Origin: Camellia lanceoleosa
Lineage: Eukaryota; Streptophyta; Magnoliopsida; Ericales; Theaceae
Assembly (NCBI GenBank): GCA_025200525.1
Contig: CM045761.1
Coordinates: 205,254,254 to 205,318,253, forward strand
DNA: 64,000 bases
Reading direction: 5' to 3'
The notes below the pieces were generated by a model. That model was not told the DNA's origin and ran no database searches. It was given only the letters and a program-made list of their open reading frames with translations. Positions 23,117 to 36,592 of the stretch are shown in pieces (the first letter of the stretch is position 1; the number at the start of each line of letters is the position of its first letter). Made by a program: the position numbers and the translations under genes.

Positions 23117-26100
23117 TTGGCCATCTATTCTGTATACTAAGTTCCACATACGGTACCAAATTACGGGTGTTGATTTTAACCACACAACCAAATAAGGAAC
23201 TTAGCTGGAGAGCACGCGGGCCGCAACCATCCACAACAAGATGAGAATACCATGTGGTTCTGCTTTCACCGACATCTCCGACCAATCGAGTTAGTCAAAC
23301 AACCTCTCGCAAAATGCCACAACATAAGTACTAAACTCACAAAATAAAGGCCTCAAATAAAAGAGACATACTAGACCTATGAAAGTGCCTTACTTTTATA
23401 ACAGATCAAGATCCAATTTCCCCAGAAGTTCTGTGTATTTCCTGCCAGACTCTACTTCCTTACAAAAATAACATCTATCCCAACTTACACCATTCAAATT
23501 AAGATGAATCTTCTCAAAGAGTCTCATCTCTATCCAAATAGTAACGTTTGATATCATTAAGACTCAACTCCTTCATCCTGGAATATTTTCAGGATTTAGA
23601 TATGATCACATCATATTCTCAACGACTCTGGTCTCATCCACATTACGACACCTAGGGCTAACAATCTGGCCATCGCGTGAACAACCCAATAAATATGTTC
23701 CCACTAATGCCAACAAAGTTCTATATCAAGATAAGTTGTCACAATTGTTGGTTCTTTCTCGGTGCTGAAGCTTTATATTGTTTTAATTATTTATATCAGC
23801 ATCAAATCGATGGACAACAGAACTTCATAGCATGAAAAAGTTGTTTCATGAGATCGATGAGGATCTTTTACACCCAAATGAGAAAAATGTCCCAAACTAA
23901 TCGGGGTGTGAATACTGCAAACAAAAAGGGTAACAACCTGTCAGATCACAGATAAATTATATATTGTTTGAAGCATCAAACACTCATTACAGTGAAAACT
24001 TTGCCAACATGTCAACATATTTTTGTCAACTAATATACAGTTAAAATGATTAAGCATCCACTAGGACTAAAGGAACACGACTCTTCTATACCAGCCTAGC
24101 AAATCATATCCTCTATCTCATCTGTCGTCAAAACCAAGAAAACAATATATAATCGCTGTGAAATATAACAGCAAGAAAGCCAAAGTGGTAAGTTGACATT
24201 GAGTTTAATCCAATACCCCAGGCCCTTCCATTTCTGCAATGTATACACAAATGTGCATGGAAATGGAATGACTGTCATCCCTTCAGTTCAACTTCTCTAA
24301 ACTAAGCCTCAAGCATTCTGAACTTTCACAAGATATCTTTAACTTCTGTTCCTCCATGATCTTCAACACAATCTAATAGTTTTTGCTCGATATGTTTCAC
24401 ATCGCTGACTTCATGCTTAACTCAGTTGTCAATTCCCTGAATTTTCTTTGTCCTGATTCCACAAGAAAAAGAGGGCAAAATTTCACATGCCAAATTAACA
24501 TAGTCACAGTGTGACATGAATGAATAAATAAAAAGGATAAAACAAGCCAGGATTTCTGCACACCTTAAAACCCAAATCCACAAGATTTCACTTGTTATTG
24601 AAGCTTATTTTACACTACCCAAAAAATCATTCATCATCAAACATTGTTCAAGTTTTGATCAATTTCTAAGCTTGACAAGCAAACAGCTGCCAAAGGTTAG
24701 CTAGCAACTTGAAATTCTTTTGAAATTACCTTCCCAAGAAACTGGCACCTAAAATTAGTTGCATTGATTACGCTTGGTACTACTGTGGTGCAAAAAATGC
24801 TTTCTAGTTTATGCATTCAAATCATAAAATATAGAGCTGGCATTGACTACATAGTATATTCAGATAAGCAAATATGTATCAGCCACCTGCAGGAGACTGG
24901 AGAGTAATGCGTGTGCCAGGTATCTCTAGCATGAGTTATTTCAGCATGGGGAAAACTAGGCAAAGCCTTTTTTCCCTTCTTTTCACTTTTGTCAACAATT
25001 CCACCCAACTTCGCATTTCTTTAAAAGGTTTTATATAGCACAAAAGGTCCCTAAGAGATCAATTTTATTCTTATTTTTCTTTTTCCCATACCAAACATAA
25101 CATTCAGATCAAATGGTAAAAACAAACTTTTAAACAAACCATTAGTCTAAAATGAATTTGCAACAGAAAAGAGGACAATCTCCTAATGGAGTTCATATGG
25201 TTGTAGGTTGTCTTGGTCTGACAACTTACACAAGCTTCTACGCCATATGCCGGTGTTTAGAGATGATGCTTAAAAGACATGCCAAATGTCAGGGCTTAGT
25301 CATGCAAAAGTAAAAACCTGTGTGTTGTAGGTGCAAACTTAAATCACAAGGTTTGCTAGATGCCATTAAGAAAATTTGAGATGCTGCAAACATGACCACC
25401 GAAAGTGCAGCTACATGGTGATGTTGTATCAATCAGAATTCAGGCAAATATAGTGTCCACTAGTTAGATTAAATTCACTGAAACATGCAATTCTATAAAG
25501 TATTAACAGATTGATGTTATGCTTTCAATACCTCCTCAAGTTAGAACAACAGAATTTTCAAAGAGTACAAAAAGAGCCATAGACTTAAAACAAATCTTTT
25601 CACTCTCAGAGGGAATTTGTAACAGGTCCTTTTTATGACTGGCAGCAGGAATTCCTTGCATATGTGAACACTAAATCTTATTTTGAACGTAATTTGAGAG
25701 AATTTGGAGAAATGGCATGAGGATAAGGACATGGTTATTGAAGGTAGAGTGTGCATTCTTATGTGAGAGCTGTTAATGGGATATACATAGGCAGGGATAG
25801 GCTCCTCATGATCACTAAAAGTTGGGACCTTATGATAAATTTAGAGGGTTTAGATTCCTCACCAGGAATCAAGAAAACTATCTGGATCAGGTTGGAACCA
25901 AAAATAAATGAGTTGCAGCCCCAAAAAAAGGAGTTTATGAGCCAATTAACAATTTAGGCCTACTTTCTAGGTCATCTTCAAAAATTCATATAAAGAATAC
26001 AATCAATTAAAAACCATCACTATGTTCCTGTACTTGGTTTACCAGTATTTGTGCACATCTATCCGTATACATGAATTTCTACTCCTTTTTTGCTCAAAAA

Positions 26101-26803
26101 CACTATCTACAAAGTTGTGCTGCAGATATCAGGGATCCATTAGTCACCTGAGTTGAAACTTTGAGACAGATGTTTGAAGCTCAATGATGGCAAATCCCGC
26201 CAAGGTTCTACCAAAGAGCTTTCTTTCTAGCCTCAGTTCTTTTCTTTTCCCAGTAATGCCAGCATGGTGAATGCTGATAACTTGCCAGGAGGCTGAACAG
26301 AGTGTAGAGAGCACTGACACGTTACATGCAAGGAAATCCTGGTACTAGAAAAATAGGGATGGGCAGGGAAACTACTACTTTTAAATAATATAGTTTTTTT
26401 AACTCATTAATATTATAACCATCAGTCACTAACAAGGAACAACCAATGTAGCACGAACCCTCTATCTCTCTCTCATTATTATTTTGACTATTATTAAAAG
26501 AATGTATGTGTCCGTCACAGGTTATATGAACTCTTCTTTTCTCCCCCAACATACCAGTGTGAAAGCAGATATTTTACAATTCATAGCACATTAAGTTTAA
26601 CAAAAAAAGAAAAAAGCCCAATTCAGAGAATAAAAACTGTTGTTGAAAATGTTCAATGAGGAAGAATAGCAAGAACTGCAACATAAATTTTAGAAAATGA
26701 CAAAATAATGATAGTAGAGGTAATGCCAAATTTAAATCTGTAACGAGAAAAGAACTGACCACTGAAGAAGACTGAAGCTGACCAATTTGGTTTTCACTTA
26801 TGT
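23117..26803. other. Intergenic or 3' region of the FRS-like gene, no gene called
   Basis: No complete ORF and no family recognised on either strand. On the minus strand 24436-24326 has coding character (a frame ending HIEQKLLDCVEDHG... and a TGA at 24326, preceded by a pyrimidine tract and cag). It has an early in-frame TGA, so it is at best an exon fragment. A minus-strand frame at 26574-26849 continues past the FRS frame end and may reflect an alternative 3' end. Confidence 0.35.
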
Positions 26804-28890
26804 TCACTTCCTGATCAATTTCTTTTGGCCAGACTGCTTTGTATGACACCCGACCATTCTTCTTGCAGAAGCAACCTTCTTTGCAGCCTCACGAGAGCTT
26901 CCATTGCCACATTATACACATTTATTGATTCTGCCCTTCTTCTACATATTTGATAGCTTCACGGCATAAATTGTCATGGCGAGCAGCAGATGACTCTTGA
27001 CTATTACAAGGCAATACAAGCCGTGATCATCCAATACTAACCCACTTTTGGCACTTCTTGTCCATCGCTTCAAGATATAATGTGATGGAAGCGTAAGAAC
27101 ATTTGTAACTCTGAAAACTGCTAATATGTGCCTACAAAGAATACCTGAAAACTCAAACATTTGGCAGCTACATGTAGCTTTTTTTCGAAAACATTGAACC
27201 TAATAAATTGTGCCTTGTGGTCTTCCCCAAATTTTACCACCGATACATAATTTCAGATCCTTTATCATCAATTACAGTTGCAGGATTAGCAAGAGTCTCA
27301 ACTAATTCTTCTTGAAATTTCATGAATATCTTTCTTGTATATAGATTAGCTGCTTGCTTTTCCATAGGAGAAGGCGTTTTAGGACTGGTGCTGTGTTTAT
27401 TGTGTCATAATCCGCTTACTTCCTTCTCAAACCGACTGCCCATGGCTTTCATACTGCTTAATTAGCACATGAATATTCGTTGATGCATTTATATATCCAT
27501 CAAAGAATGAGTTTACACTATCACTTGATTGGGTTATAGACATCTCACCAAAGAATGTATCCCGGAGATAAACTGATACACACTACTGTCTAGAATTGTA
27601 CATCGACTGAAGCCATTCATTATCTCCAAGGTGGTATCTTTCTACAAGGACTCCCAACATGATTCAAACTCCTCTAGTGTCTCAGTCACATCAATGCACC
27701 TCTGAAATTCAGCTTCAAAAGTGGGCACGATGATATGCATGGGACAATTTCTCCTGGCTTTCTAAATATGTTCCATTTACAAAACGGTGGCGGGTTCCTC
27801 GAAACACTTGTGCAACAGCAGAACGTATGATCCTGTCCTGGTCTGTTGTGATAGAGTTAGATGGCGACCAGACATTGCTGCAATCCAAGTTTGGAAAAGC
27901 CAAACAAAGGAGGACTCTGACTCAGCAGCAACGCACAGCCAAACAATACAGGTTGTCCGGGTGATGGTTTAATCCTGTAAATGGGGCGAAGGGGACCCGA
28001 TAGCGGTTAGTTCTATATGTTGTATCAAATGTGACAGTGTCCCCAAAATAGTTATAACTCATTCTAGAGTTTGCATCAGCCCATAAAATGTTTCCCGAGG
28101 TGTTCTCAAAATCACCTTGAACGGCGCAAAAGAAGCCAGGATCTTCAGCCTGCATTCGCTTCAAATAGTCAAAAACATGCTGACCCCCACTCCCAAGGGT
28201 CCTCTGTCTGCTGCTGCTCATGTAATTCTGGCAATCAACTTTTGTAAAACCAACATTGTTAATACCACCCGATTCCCTAATCAAGACAGACATAACCCCA
28301 CTAGGGCCCATCCCTGCAGCTTGAAGGGTATCAATCAAGCTGCGAGCAGGGCCGGAGACATGCCTATGGGAGCGGAGGTAGTGTACTTTGTCAGGGGGAA
28401 CAAGCTCATGGTTATGTTCCTTGACGAGTTTGGTGACAGCCCATTTCCCAGAAAGTTGTTTCTTAACAGTGATATGAGCCTTGCAACCAACCCTAGTGAT
28501 GGTCCGCTGGCGCTTGGATTTGTTTTCACCGCCCTCTCGACGAAAACCCTCCCGGGAGCAGACAATCTGGCGGCAAATGATGGAGCCATCGCGACGAGAG
28601 CGCTGGTACACACTGACTCGAGTACTAAAACCCACACGACGCGCATAAGAGTTGTAGAAAATTCGAGAGGCTTGTTCAGAATCGAACTCCAACCCCTCAA
28701 AAGGTTCGAGTTCCGCATTGGAAAACAAAAAATTGTGAGCCACGGAAGAGTGATCGACCATATCATCATTGTAATCGTCATAGTCGTCTTCATCTTCTTC
28801 TTCTTCATCTTCATCTTCTTCTTCTTCTTCACCAGAACCCATGTCGAATTCGATCACCTCATTTTCAATGTTTATTGGTTCGAATTCCAT
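26804..28890 (-). pseudogene. FAR1/FHY3-related (FRS5-like) gene, broken by small indels
   Basis: Starts at ATG 28890 with MEFEPINIENEVIEFDMGSG, an N terminus I associate with FRS5-type proteins, then an acidic Asp/Glu run (residues about 20-43). The FAR1 zinc finger spans residues about 64-166 with C111, C136, H159 and H161. The MULE-type core begins near residue 260 (FGDTVTFDTTY, D289 in the catalytic position). The first frame ends at 27922, residue 322. The rest continues in other frames: TTDQDRIIRSAVAQVFRGTR near 27830, then the SWIM finger ([13 protein letters not shown]) near 27150, ending about 26804. Total length matches a protein of about 700 residues. Known relatives are nuclear DNA-binding regulators of light signalling and other responses. 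At least five 1-5 bp indels break it; they could be real decay or consensus errors, several sitting at CCGG/CAG-like positions. Confidence 0.8.
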
Positions 28891-28959
28891 ACCGTGGTTA
28901 GATTTTTATATATCTGTAATAAATATTTTTGAAGTCTTATAAGAGCATTGATAAAATCG

Positions 28960-29078
28960 GAAAGAGAGGGAAAGAGAAAAAAGAATGACTGACCGGAGAT
29001 TAGAGCTGTAAGTGAGGACACAATGATGTTGTTGGATCTTGAGTAGGCAAGCTGCGCTGGTGGTGGAGAACAACCACC

Positions 29079-29122
<44 letters not shown>

Positions 29123-29212
29123 CTCCCAGGGTTTAAGGTGCTGCGTAGTGGGTTGAGGGTAGAGTGAGAGGAGCAAATTTGGGGGATTTTCAGAGTTGGG
29201 ATTTGTTAGATT

Positions 29213-29243
<31 letters not shown>

Positions 29244-29810
29244 TTTGTTGTGTTTGTCAATGAAGGAACATCGATCCTCTCTGGACTCTGGAGTAGTACT
29301 GATTTGGTGCTACGCGAAACAGGATAACACTTTGTGATGATGATGATAATGATGATGATGATGATGCATTATGACATGATACATGATACTTCCGTTCGTA
29401 TGGCTGCTCTGCTGGACACTGGCCCAATAACCTGCCAAGCCAGCTCCACCCAGAACATGGGCCTAGAAACACATGTTGGCCCGTAGGCTCTTGCCACAGG
29501 AAGAATTTTTGTAAGCCCAATTCAAATTACTGGCTAGACTTAGAAAGTGATTGAAGTCTGGCCCAAAATAAATTAATAAGACATCATGTACTTATCGACC
29601 TTTATTAGAGTAATGTTAATTTTACTGATACAAAGGTAACGGACTGGTAAAAATAAAGTAAGAACTATATTCATGTATAATTTTTTTGTTCGGTTGTTTA
29701 TGTAGAAACAAATAATAATCATATATATATATATATATATTTATCTTTTATGATACTATTTTTTTGTTATTTGTGTAGAATTCTCTCATTTTTATATATA
29801 CTAACAGATG
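28960..29810 (-). repeat. FRS 5' leader/promoter, original copy of a direct duplication
   Basis: Lies immediately upstream of the FRS-like start. It carries two (AG)n tracts (about 29081-29120 and 29214-29240) and a tgatgatgat run (29335-29366). The same block recurs at 36286-37140. Because it directly adjoins the FRS coding start, this copy is taken as the functional 5' region. Confidence 0.85.
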
Positions 29811-31490
29811 TCGCCGCTTTAGGTATCGTGTAAATAATATTATGATCAAAATATAATTGTAATTTTCATATATCATCTTAAAATTTATAAAGTCTAGCAT
29901 TTTTTCTATGATTCTTAAAGAATTTTCACGGGCTGTATAGAATTTAATTAAAATAGTAACTCCCCTTAGCCTTAATACAAATTAAGGAATAAATATATAA
30001 AATTGCAAATCAAAATAGTAAAATGTAAAGTAAACATAATAAAAATTTATAACTCATGCCCAAAAACACTCTCAACAATTTTTTTGGTACCTCACACTCT
30101 ACCAAACTCAATTAAAATAAATCAATTCAGAAGGATAACAATTTCATTACACTATAGAACCCGCTTAAAATAAATCAATTCGTAATGACAACAATTTTAT
30201 TATGCTTATAGAACTCAATTATAACAAATCAATTCAAAAATGATATACTTCAAGCATAAGAGGAATAATGAATGAACATTTTGGTACAAAAGAATAATTA
30301 TTATAGCTTATTAAAAACAAAAAACTAATCATCTAGTCAAGAATGAAAGACCAATCATTAACACATATAGAAAAAGCAACACAACCACAACGCTTAATGC
30401 TTATCACCACCAGAATAAAATCACTTCAACACTTGAATTCGACTTAAAAAAATCAGCTAAAAGAAATCATAACAGGAAAACTTATTCAAAATATTTATGA
30501 GAAACAAAAAAACCAATTATTATGAATTAAGAGAAATTGAGCATAAAAAAAATTCATGACATAACTTTTCTTGATAAAAAAACCAGTGTCTTCCCCAATT
30601 TACCTGCAATTATCAGACTAAATACCAGCAATTTTTTCGTGATCAAAATACATGATTCCTCATAGAAGGCTAAAAAAAAAAAAAACGTTTAAAAAAAATT
30701 ACCATTTAAAAAAAGTGACACTTGAGAAAATCCAAACAATCCAAACTGACTATTGTCGACAAAAGCTAAGAGGCAAAACAAACTATTGTATTAAAACTAA
30801 AAAGATAGGACACCTAGTCAAGCTTCCTCACCTTTATAAGTATGAAAGTGTAATGTAGATAACCGGTTTATTCCTTCAAAAAATTTGCCTTGAGTTGTAA
30901 TGGACTATCATAGAACTAAATAGGAAGAACGATATGAAGTCACGCACTTCCTTTTACGTAGTGATAAAAAAAAAGGACAATGCTTCCAAATGCTTTCGAG
31001 AATTACCAAATGCAACCATTACTACAATCAGTGAGTTAGTATTATAAAAGATTAGTTCAATTTCTTCGCTTTCCTTGATTTGAAGAACCTTTACAGTTTG
31101 TTCATGTAAAGCCACATGAGAAAAGTTAATTGAAGTAAGCATGTTAAGTAAATAAATAGGCATTGAAGTAAAAATTTATTGACTACATCATGCATGATTT
31201 CATTAGACAGTGATGAGACTGCTTGAATATTTAAAATCTAAGTTCTTACACAATCATTAATAGTACATTATCCCTTGTTTCTCACTTAATCCCATTAAAA
31301 GAAATAAGCTTAGAAATTACGAACGCATTTAAATTAATAATAAAAAAAAAATCCATGAAATCCATGGTCATCAAAGTCACCATCTTGTTGTGCCCTTGGG
31401 TCAATATTCACTTATTTAGCTCTTCATTGGAAGAAAAATCCAGAATATGCAAGCCAAAAAAAAAAAAAAAATCATGCATGTAGGAACAAA

Positions 31491-32460
31491 TTTAAATTCT
31501 TTGTTTTTGATGAATATAACAAATCTAGTAGTCCATGGCAAAGCTGATATTACACCTATTACTATATTCCTAAGTATGCATCAATGTCGGAATTAAGAAA
31601 AGACCACAATGTTGCATTCAATTATTCCTACATGAGGAGCTTTTGACATAATTAGAAGCACAACAATAGAAACTTGACACAGCACAACCTACCGGCAACA
31701 TCAAATAAAAGTGTAACAACAATATTAATATTATGAAGTATCAAATGTTTTGTAGTCTTGAAACATACTAATATTTTAATTGTTAAATAAATAAAAACGC
31801 TTCAAGAACCATACCAGTTGATAAGAATTTTATTCAACAACCATCTTGGGACTAAAAAAACTGTGATGTTTAAATTCTTTGTTTTTGATTAACATGACAA
31901 ATCTAGTAGTCCATGGCAAAATTGATATTACACCTATTACCACATTGCTAAGTATGTATCAGTGTCAGAATTAAGAAAAGACCACAATGTTGCATTCAAT
32001 TATTTGAACATGAGGAGCTTTTAGCATCAATTTTTTTTTTCCTTCATAAATAAGCAGACTTTATTAAAAAGTATCAAGATGACGCAAATAACACAAAAAC
32101 TCAGCCCCCAGAGGGATAATAAAGCTAAGAAATCAAATCATTCACAAAATCTACAAAAGCCAAAACATATAGATCAACCAAAACATTGACTTATTGGCTT
32201 ATTTGGCTCACGTTACCTCTTTACTTTATATACATTTTTTTGTAATAAGCCAAAAAACCAGCTTATAATCCATATATAAACTTGACAAAACATAACCTAC
32301 AGGTAATACCAAATAAAAGTATAACAATACTAATATTATGAAGCATTAAGTGTTTTACAGTCTTGAATCATACTAATATTTTAAATGTTAAAGAATCATA
32401 CCAGTTGATAAGAATTTTATTCAAGAATCATCATGGGACTAAAAAAAACTGCGATGTCAA
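31491..32460. repeat. Tandem duplication, about 378 bp unit, second unit interrupted
   Basis: Unit 1 (31491-31868) begins tttaaattctttgtttttga and recurs from 31869. Both halves of the second unit are recognisable (to 32027 and from about 32275). The roughly 250 bp between them is absent from unit 1, so it was inserted after the duplication. Confidence 0.85.
32028..32274 (-). mobile_element. Insertion with LINE-like 3' tail
   Basis: On the minus strand it ends in a poly(A) (T-run 32031-32040) preceded by an aataaag signal (32059-32065) and tctgcttatttatgaagg, as in truncated plant LINEs. The remaining sequence is unassigned. No target duplication was identified. Confidence 0.35.
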
Positions 32461-33952
32461 CACTTTGAAGGTTGAACCTTTTTTAAAACTATTAATAATA
32501 ATAAAAAAAAACACTTTTGTGACAATAAAAAATTCAGCATCTCACAAAAAAAGAAAAAAAGAAAAAAGAAAGAAAAATAAGCATTTATGCGAAAAAAAGA
32601 CATTACCAAAAAGAAGAATATATCAAAATAATCTAACGAATGACTTGTTCCTAAAGGCACTCCCCAACCAAAATGAAGCGTAAATTATCAACATCTGATA
32701 TTCTTTAAACTCACTGTTAGCCTTACACTCCATTTTTAATCCTTAAAGATTCATTTTTCCCAAGAAAATCAAATTAAGGATATTAATGCAACAAAGTTCA
32801 CTCTAAATATTCACCCAAAAAACAGTTCACTCTAAATGGTTAACAACAAAGTCCAAAACAACGAATAAAAAAAAAGAAATAAAAAAAGAAAAGAAAAGAA
32901 AAGCAAGCAGACAAATACAAATCTGAATAAAGGAGCTCTCATATGATCTAAACAACAATGCTAGGAATACGTATGTTTAAAACAAACCCAAAATAGAATT
33001 GTAAACAAACACCAAATCAAAATCAAATTAGAAAACAAAGGCACCTAAGGATCTTATCACGCCTTGAGTTGAAGATAGAAATGTTTTAGAGATCTATTAG
33101 TTGGCATAATGGGAAAAGGAAAAACCAAAAAAGGAAAAGCTCATTACGTAATGAAAGAGGCACAAAAATAGTGAAAGCAAAAATTAGAAAACTTAGACAA
33201 CAAAAATTAGACTTTGATGAGGCGGCTAGGAGGAAGGGCAGAGTCAAGAAGGATTGAGAGATATTTAGAATATTAGATCAAATATTACCGTCCTTGTTAT
33301 ATAGAATTTTCTAAAACTAAATATTTGATTTTTTTTCAAATTTATTCCCCTATCGCATTGCTACCACCTTCTTTGTCTTTCCTCCCTACAAGACACCCTC
33401 TCTACCTCACCAACAACTTACCAAATCCATAAAGATAGAAATTCAATAAAACAAAAGTAAACCAGCCAATGTGTTAAAGAAATTTAAAAGCACATCAACT
33501 AATAAAAAATCAAAAACATCAAAATCAACAACCAACAGAAATAATCATTGATTAAGCATAATATGAAAAGTAGATGTCAATGAATACCTTCAATTATTTG
33601 GATAATCTCGTAAAAGCATAATCAGAATTACTTCAATTATTTCCTGTAGAATAATGCAAAAGATCATCTAGAGGGGATTCCATTCTAGAAAACCATGTAC
33701 AACAGCTTTTGAATGTGAAAATGTGCAGGAAATATTGTGAAATAGGCTTGGGAATTATTGACCGAAATAAGAAAAATTGTAATTAGGAAATAAACAACAG
33801 TATAGGAGTTACTAAAATGATTTTGAATCACTTTGGCCATATGAGTCATCTTCTTGTTATAATGTTTTTAAAATTACATGAACCTCAAATATACAAACAG
33901 ATTTCATGAGTATTCAAATGATAAAAACAAAAAAACAAAAAAATACATAGGA

Positions 33953-34190
33953 AAAAATAATGAATAACATAAAAAATATTCTACAAATAGTGATTATATT
34001 AGAAACGTTAAAAATTGTTGACCTTAGCAAGAAGAAATCAAATTTCAAAAATAGATTTAGAAAAAATCCAAAAATCATGAATCACATAAAAAATATTCTT
34101 ACAAATAGTGATTATATTAGAAACACCAAAATTGTTAATATTTAAGTAAGAAGAAATCAAATTTCAAAAATTGATTTAGAAAAGATCGAT
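33953..34190. repeat. Tandem duplication, about 117 bp, two units
   Basis: Both units contain tgaat(a/c)acataaaaaatatt and aagaagaaatcaaatttcaa. Confidence 0.8.
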
Positions 34191-35247
34191 ACCAAATTTT
34201 CATACATTTGACATAACTTCACCATTCTATGACCGAAGAACTAAGAGACATTACAAATTCTGATAATACAAATTAAATAAAAAAAATAAATAGAAAATTA
34301 TATCAATAATAGGAATGGCTAACAAAAATACAAACAGATTTCATGAACCACATAAAAAAATATTCAAAATTATACAAACAATGATACTATAAAGAACAAA
34401 AATTGCGCCTGAGAGAGAAGAGGGAGTGAGTTAGGGATTGCGAAAAGGGAGTTGGAGCTTTAGGGAGGAGATCGAGCAAGGCTAGAGTAGATCTGCAAAG
34501 TTGGGAAGAGGGTGGTTGGCACTTCATTTTAAAGGCCAACTCACCAATAGGATTGGATTGTATGATATGATTAAACAATAGGATTTCAGTTTGAGGTGGT
34601 TGCTGATTTTGCATATGAGACGGGGGAAAAAAAAAGGGTAGAGAAAGTAGAAGAATTGTCTCTCTATTAAAAAATTATACATATTATTTTGAATTTGGAT
34701 GATAATGTTGGACCCAAAAAACCAATCTCTACCTTTCTTTGACCCATTTACAAATGGATATGGTCATGGCATAAATTCTCACCAAATAACATACAAAAGA
34801 AAGAAATTACATAGTACATTTAAGTAAAAAAAAGCATACACACAATTCAAAATTAAAGAATCATGGGATTGTTGGTAAAATGTTACTATTTGTCAATAAA
34901 AAAACAAAGTGTTAAATGAATCAATGTCTAATTAAATCAAGAAAAAAAATTAATGTGAGCCTACCAAATTTTTAGGCAATGAGAACACATAAATGTAATC
35001 AAATTCCAACCACAATGTTTGGATGCAAAGATTCTTAAGAAGTTTCACTTTTTTATCAAGCTCTCTAATGTGAGAATCAATCAATGCTTCAGATACGAAT
35101 TGTAAGAATCAATCATAATTAAAGCTATAAAATAGATAAATAAATAAATAACTGAATCAGTACAAAAAACAATTGAAAGAACTAACACAATTTTTTTTTC
35201 TAAAAAAAAGAACATAAAAAATTGCCCAATCTTCTTAAATAAGATTA

Positions 35248-35490
35248 GAAACACCAATAGCTCTACAACAATCTCCAAAATCCTAACTTGCAAGTTAGTT
35301 TAACAATAGATCTAAAACAATGTACATACACAATGCTGATAATAAATGTTTAAAAAAAAAAAAAAATTTGAAACACCAATTGCTCTACAACAATCTCCAA
35401 AATTCCAACTTGCAAGTTTGTTTAACAATAGATCTAAAACAATATACATACACAATGCTGATAATAAATGTTAAAAAAAAAATAAATTAA
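35248..35490. repeat. Tandem duplication, about 122 bp, two units
   Basis: Both units contain ctctacaacaatctccaaaa and acaatgctgataataaatgt, each ending in an A-run. Confidence 0.85.
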
Positions 35491-36285
35491 AAACACACAG
35501 GTTAAACACATTATGTGGAAACACAACTCATAGCCACAACACAAAATTTCAATTAAATGGAACTCAATAAATCATATTCTAACAAAGATCATTACCTGCA
35601 TAACATAATGGGTTCTCTAGTGTGATCTGTAAAACATAGAAGATGAACAGATTCATACAGTAGATTGAGTTCGAAAGTTTGAAAAAGTGTTTTGTTGAAA
35701 GAAAATCTGACCTGCTGAAATATGAAACTGAAGAAAATCTAAAATTGAAATCAGTTGACTTGACCGACGACATCTTGCAAAACCCACCATTTGATCGAAG
35801 ACGACTCGCTTAACTTTGAACGATTGAAATGGGCAATTTCATATTGCAATGGGCAAAATTGAACCCTTCGATTTCAGATTGAAATAGGCAATTTCAGATT
35901 GTAATGGGCAAAATTGAACCCTTCGGTCGGGGTTGCAGTGGGCAAAATCGAGAATGAATATGGGGTCGAGGTTGGATATCCACATAGGATGGGCTCTGAT
36001 AAGGGAAGATCGGTAGAAGAGAGAGAGAACCAAAGAGTGTGTTTGACTCTGAGTGAGAGAGAGAGAGAGAGAGGGTGGAATGGGAAAGAGGACGTTTGGT
36101 AGAGAGAGATGGTATCAAACCTTTGAAATGTTTGAATTTTGAAACTTGAACAAACAAAGCCTGAGAGAGAAAGAAAAACAAAAGAGAAGTGTGATCTCAG
36201 CCATTAAAATATATGGCAAAAAGTGTAATCTCAGCCATTAATTTGTATGCCACTTAAGACAAATGTCCCATCAACACCCTTGATA

Positions 36286-36414
36286 GGAAAGAGAGGGAAA
36301 GAGAAAAAAGAATGACTGACCGGAGATTAGTGCTGTAAGTGAGGACACAATGATGTTGTTGGATCTTGAGTTGGCAAGCTGCACTGGTGGTGGAGAACAA
36401 CCACTATGAGAGAG

Positions 36415-36452
<38 letters not shown>

Positions 36453-36556
36453 ACACACACACACTCTCCCAGGGTTTAAGGTGCTGCATAGTGGGTTGAG
36501 GGTAGAGTGAGAGTGGAGCAAATTTGGGGGATTTTCAGAGTTGGGATTTGTTAGAT

Positions 36557-36592
<36 letters not shown>

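Larger units (their letters stand above)
29811..36285. other. AT-rich 6.5-kb stretch between the duplicated leaders, no gene
   Basis: Long poly(A)/poly(T) runs, no ORF with family resemblance, several small tandem duplications (listed separately) and one probable LINE tail. It was either inserted between, or duplicated together with, the leader block. Confidence 0.5.

Noticed and set aside
22766..23195. Frames running through the N run
   Set aside because: They are open only because unknown bases were translated.
28117..28932. 271-codon plus-strand frame
   Set aside because: It is exactly antisense to the FRS5-like exon, whose FAR1 domain is readable on the other strand.
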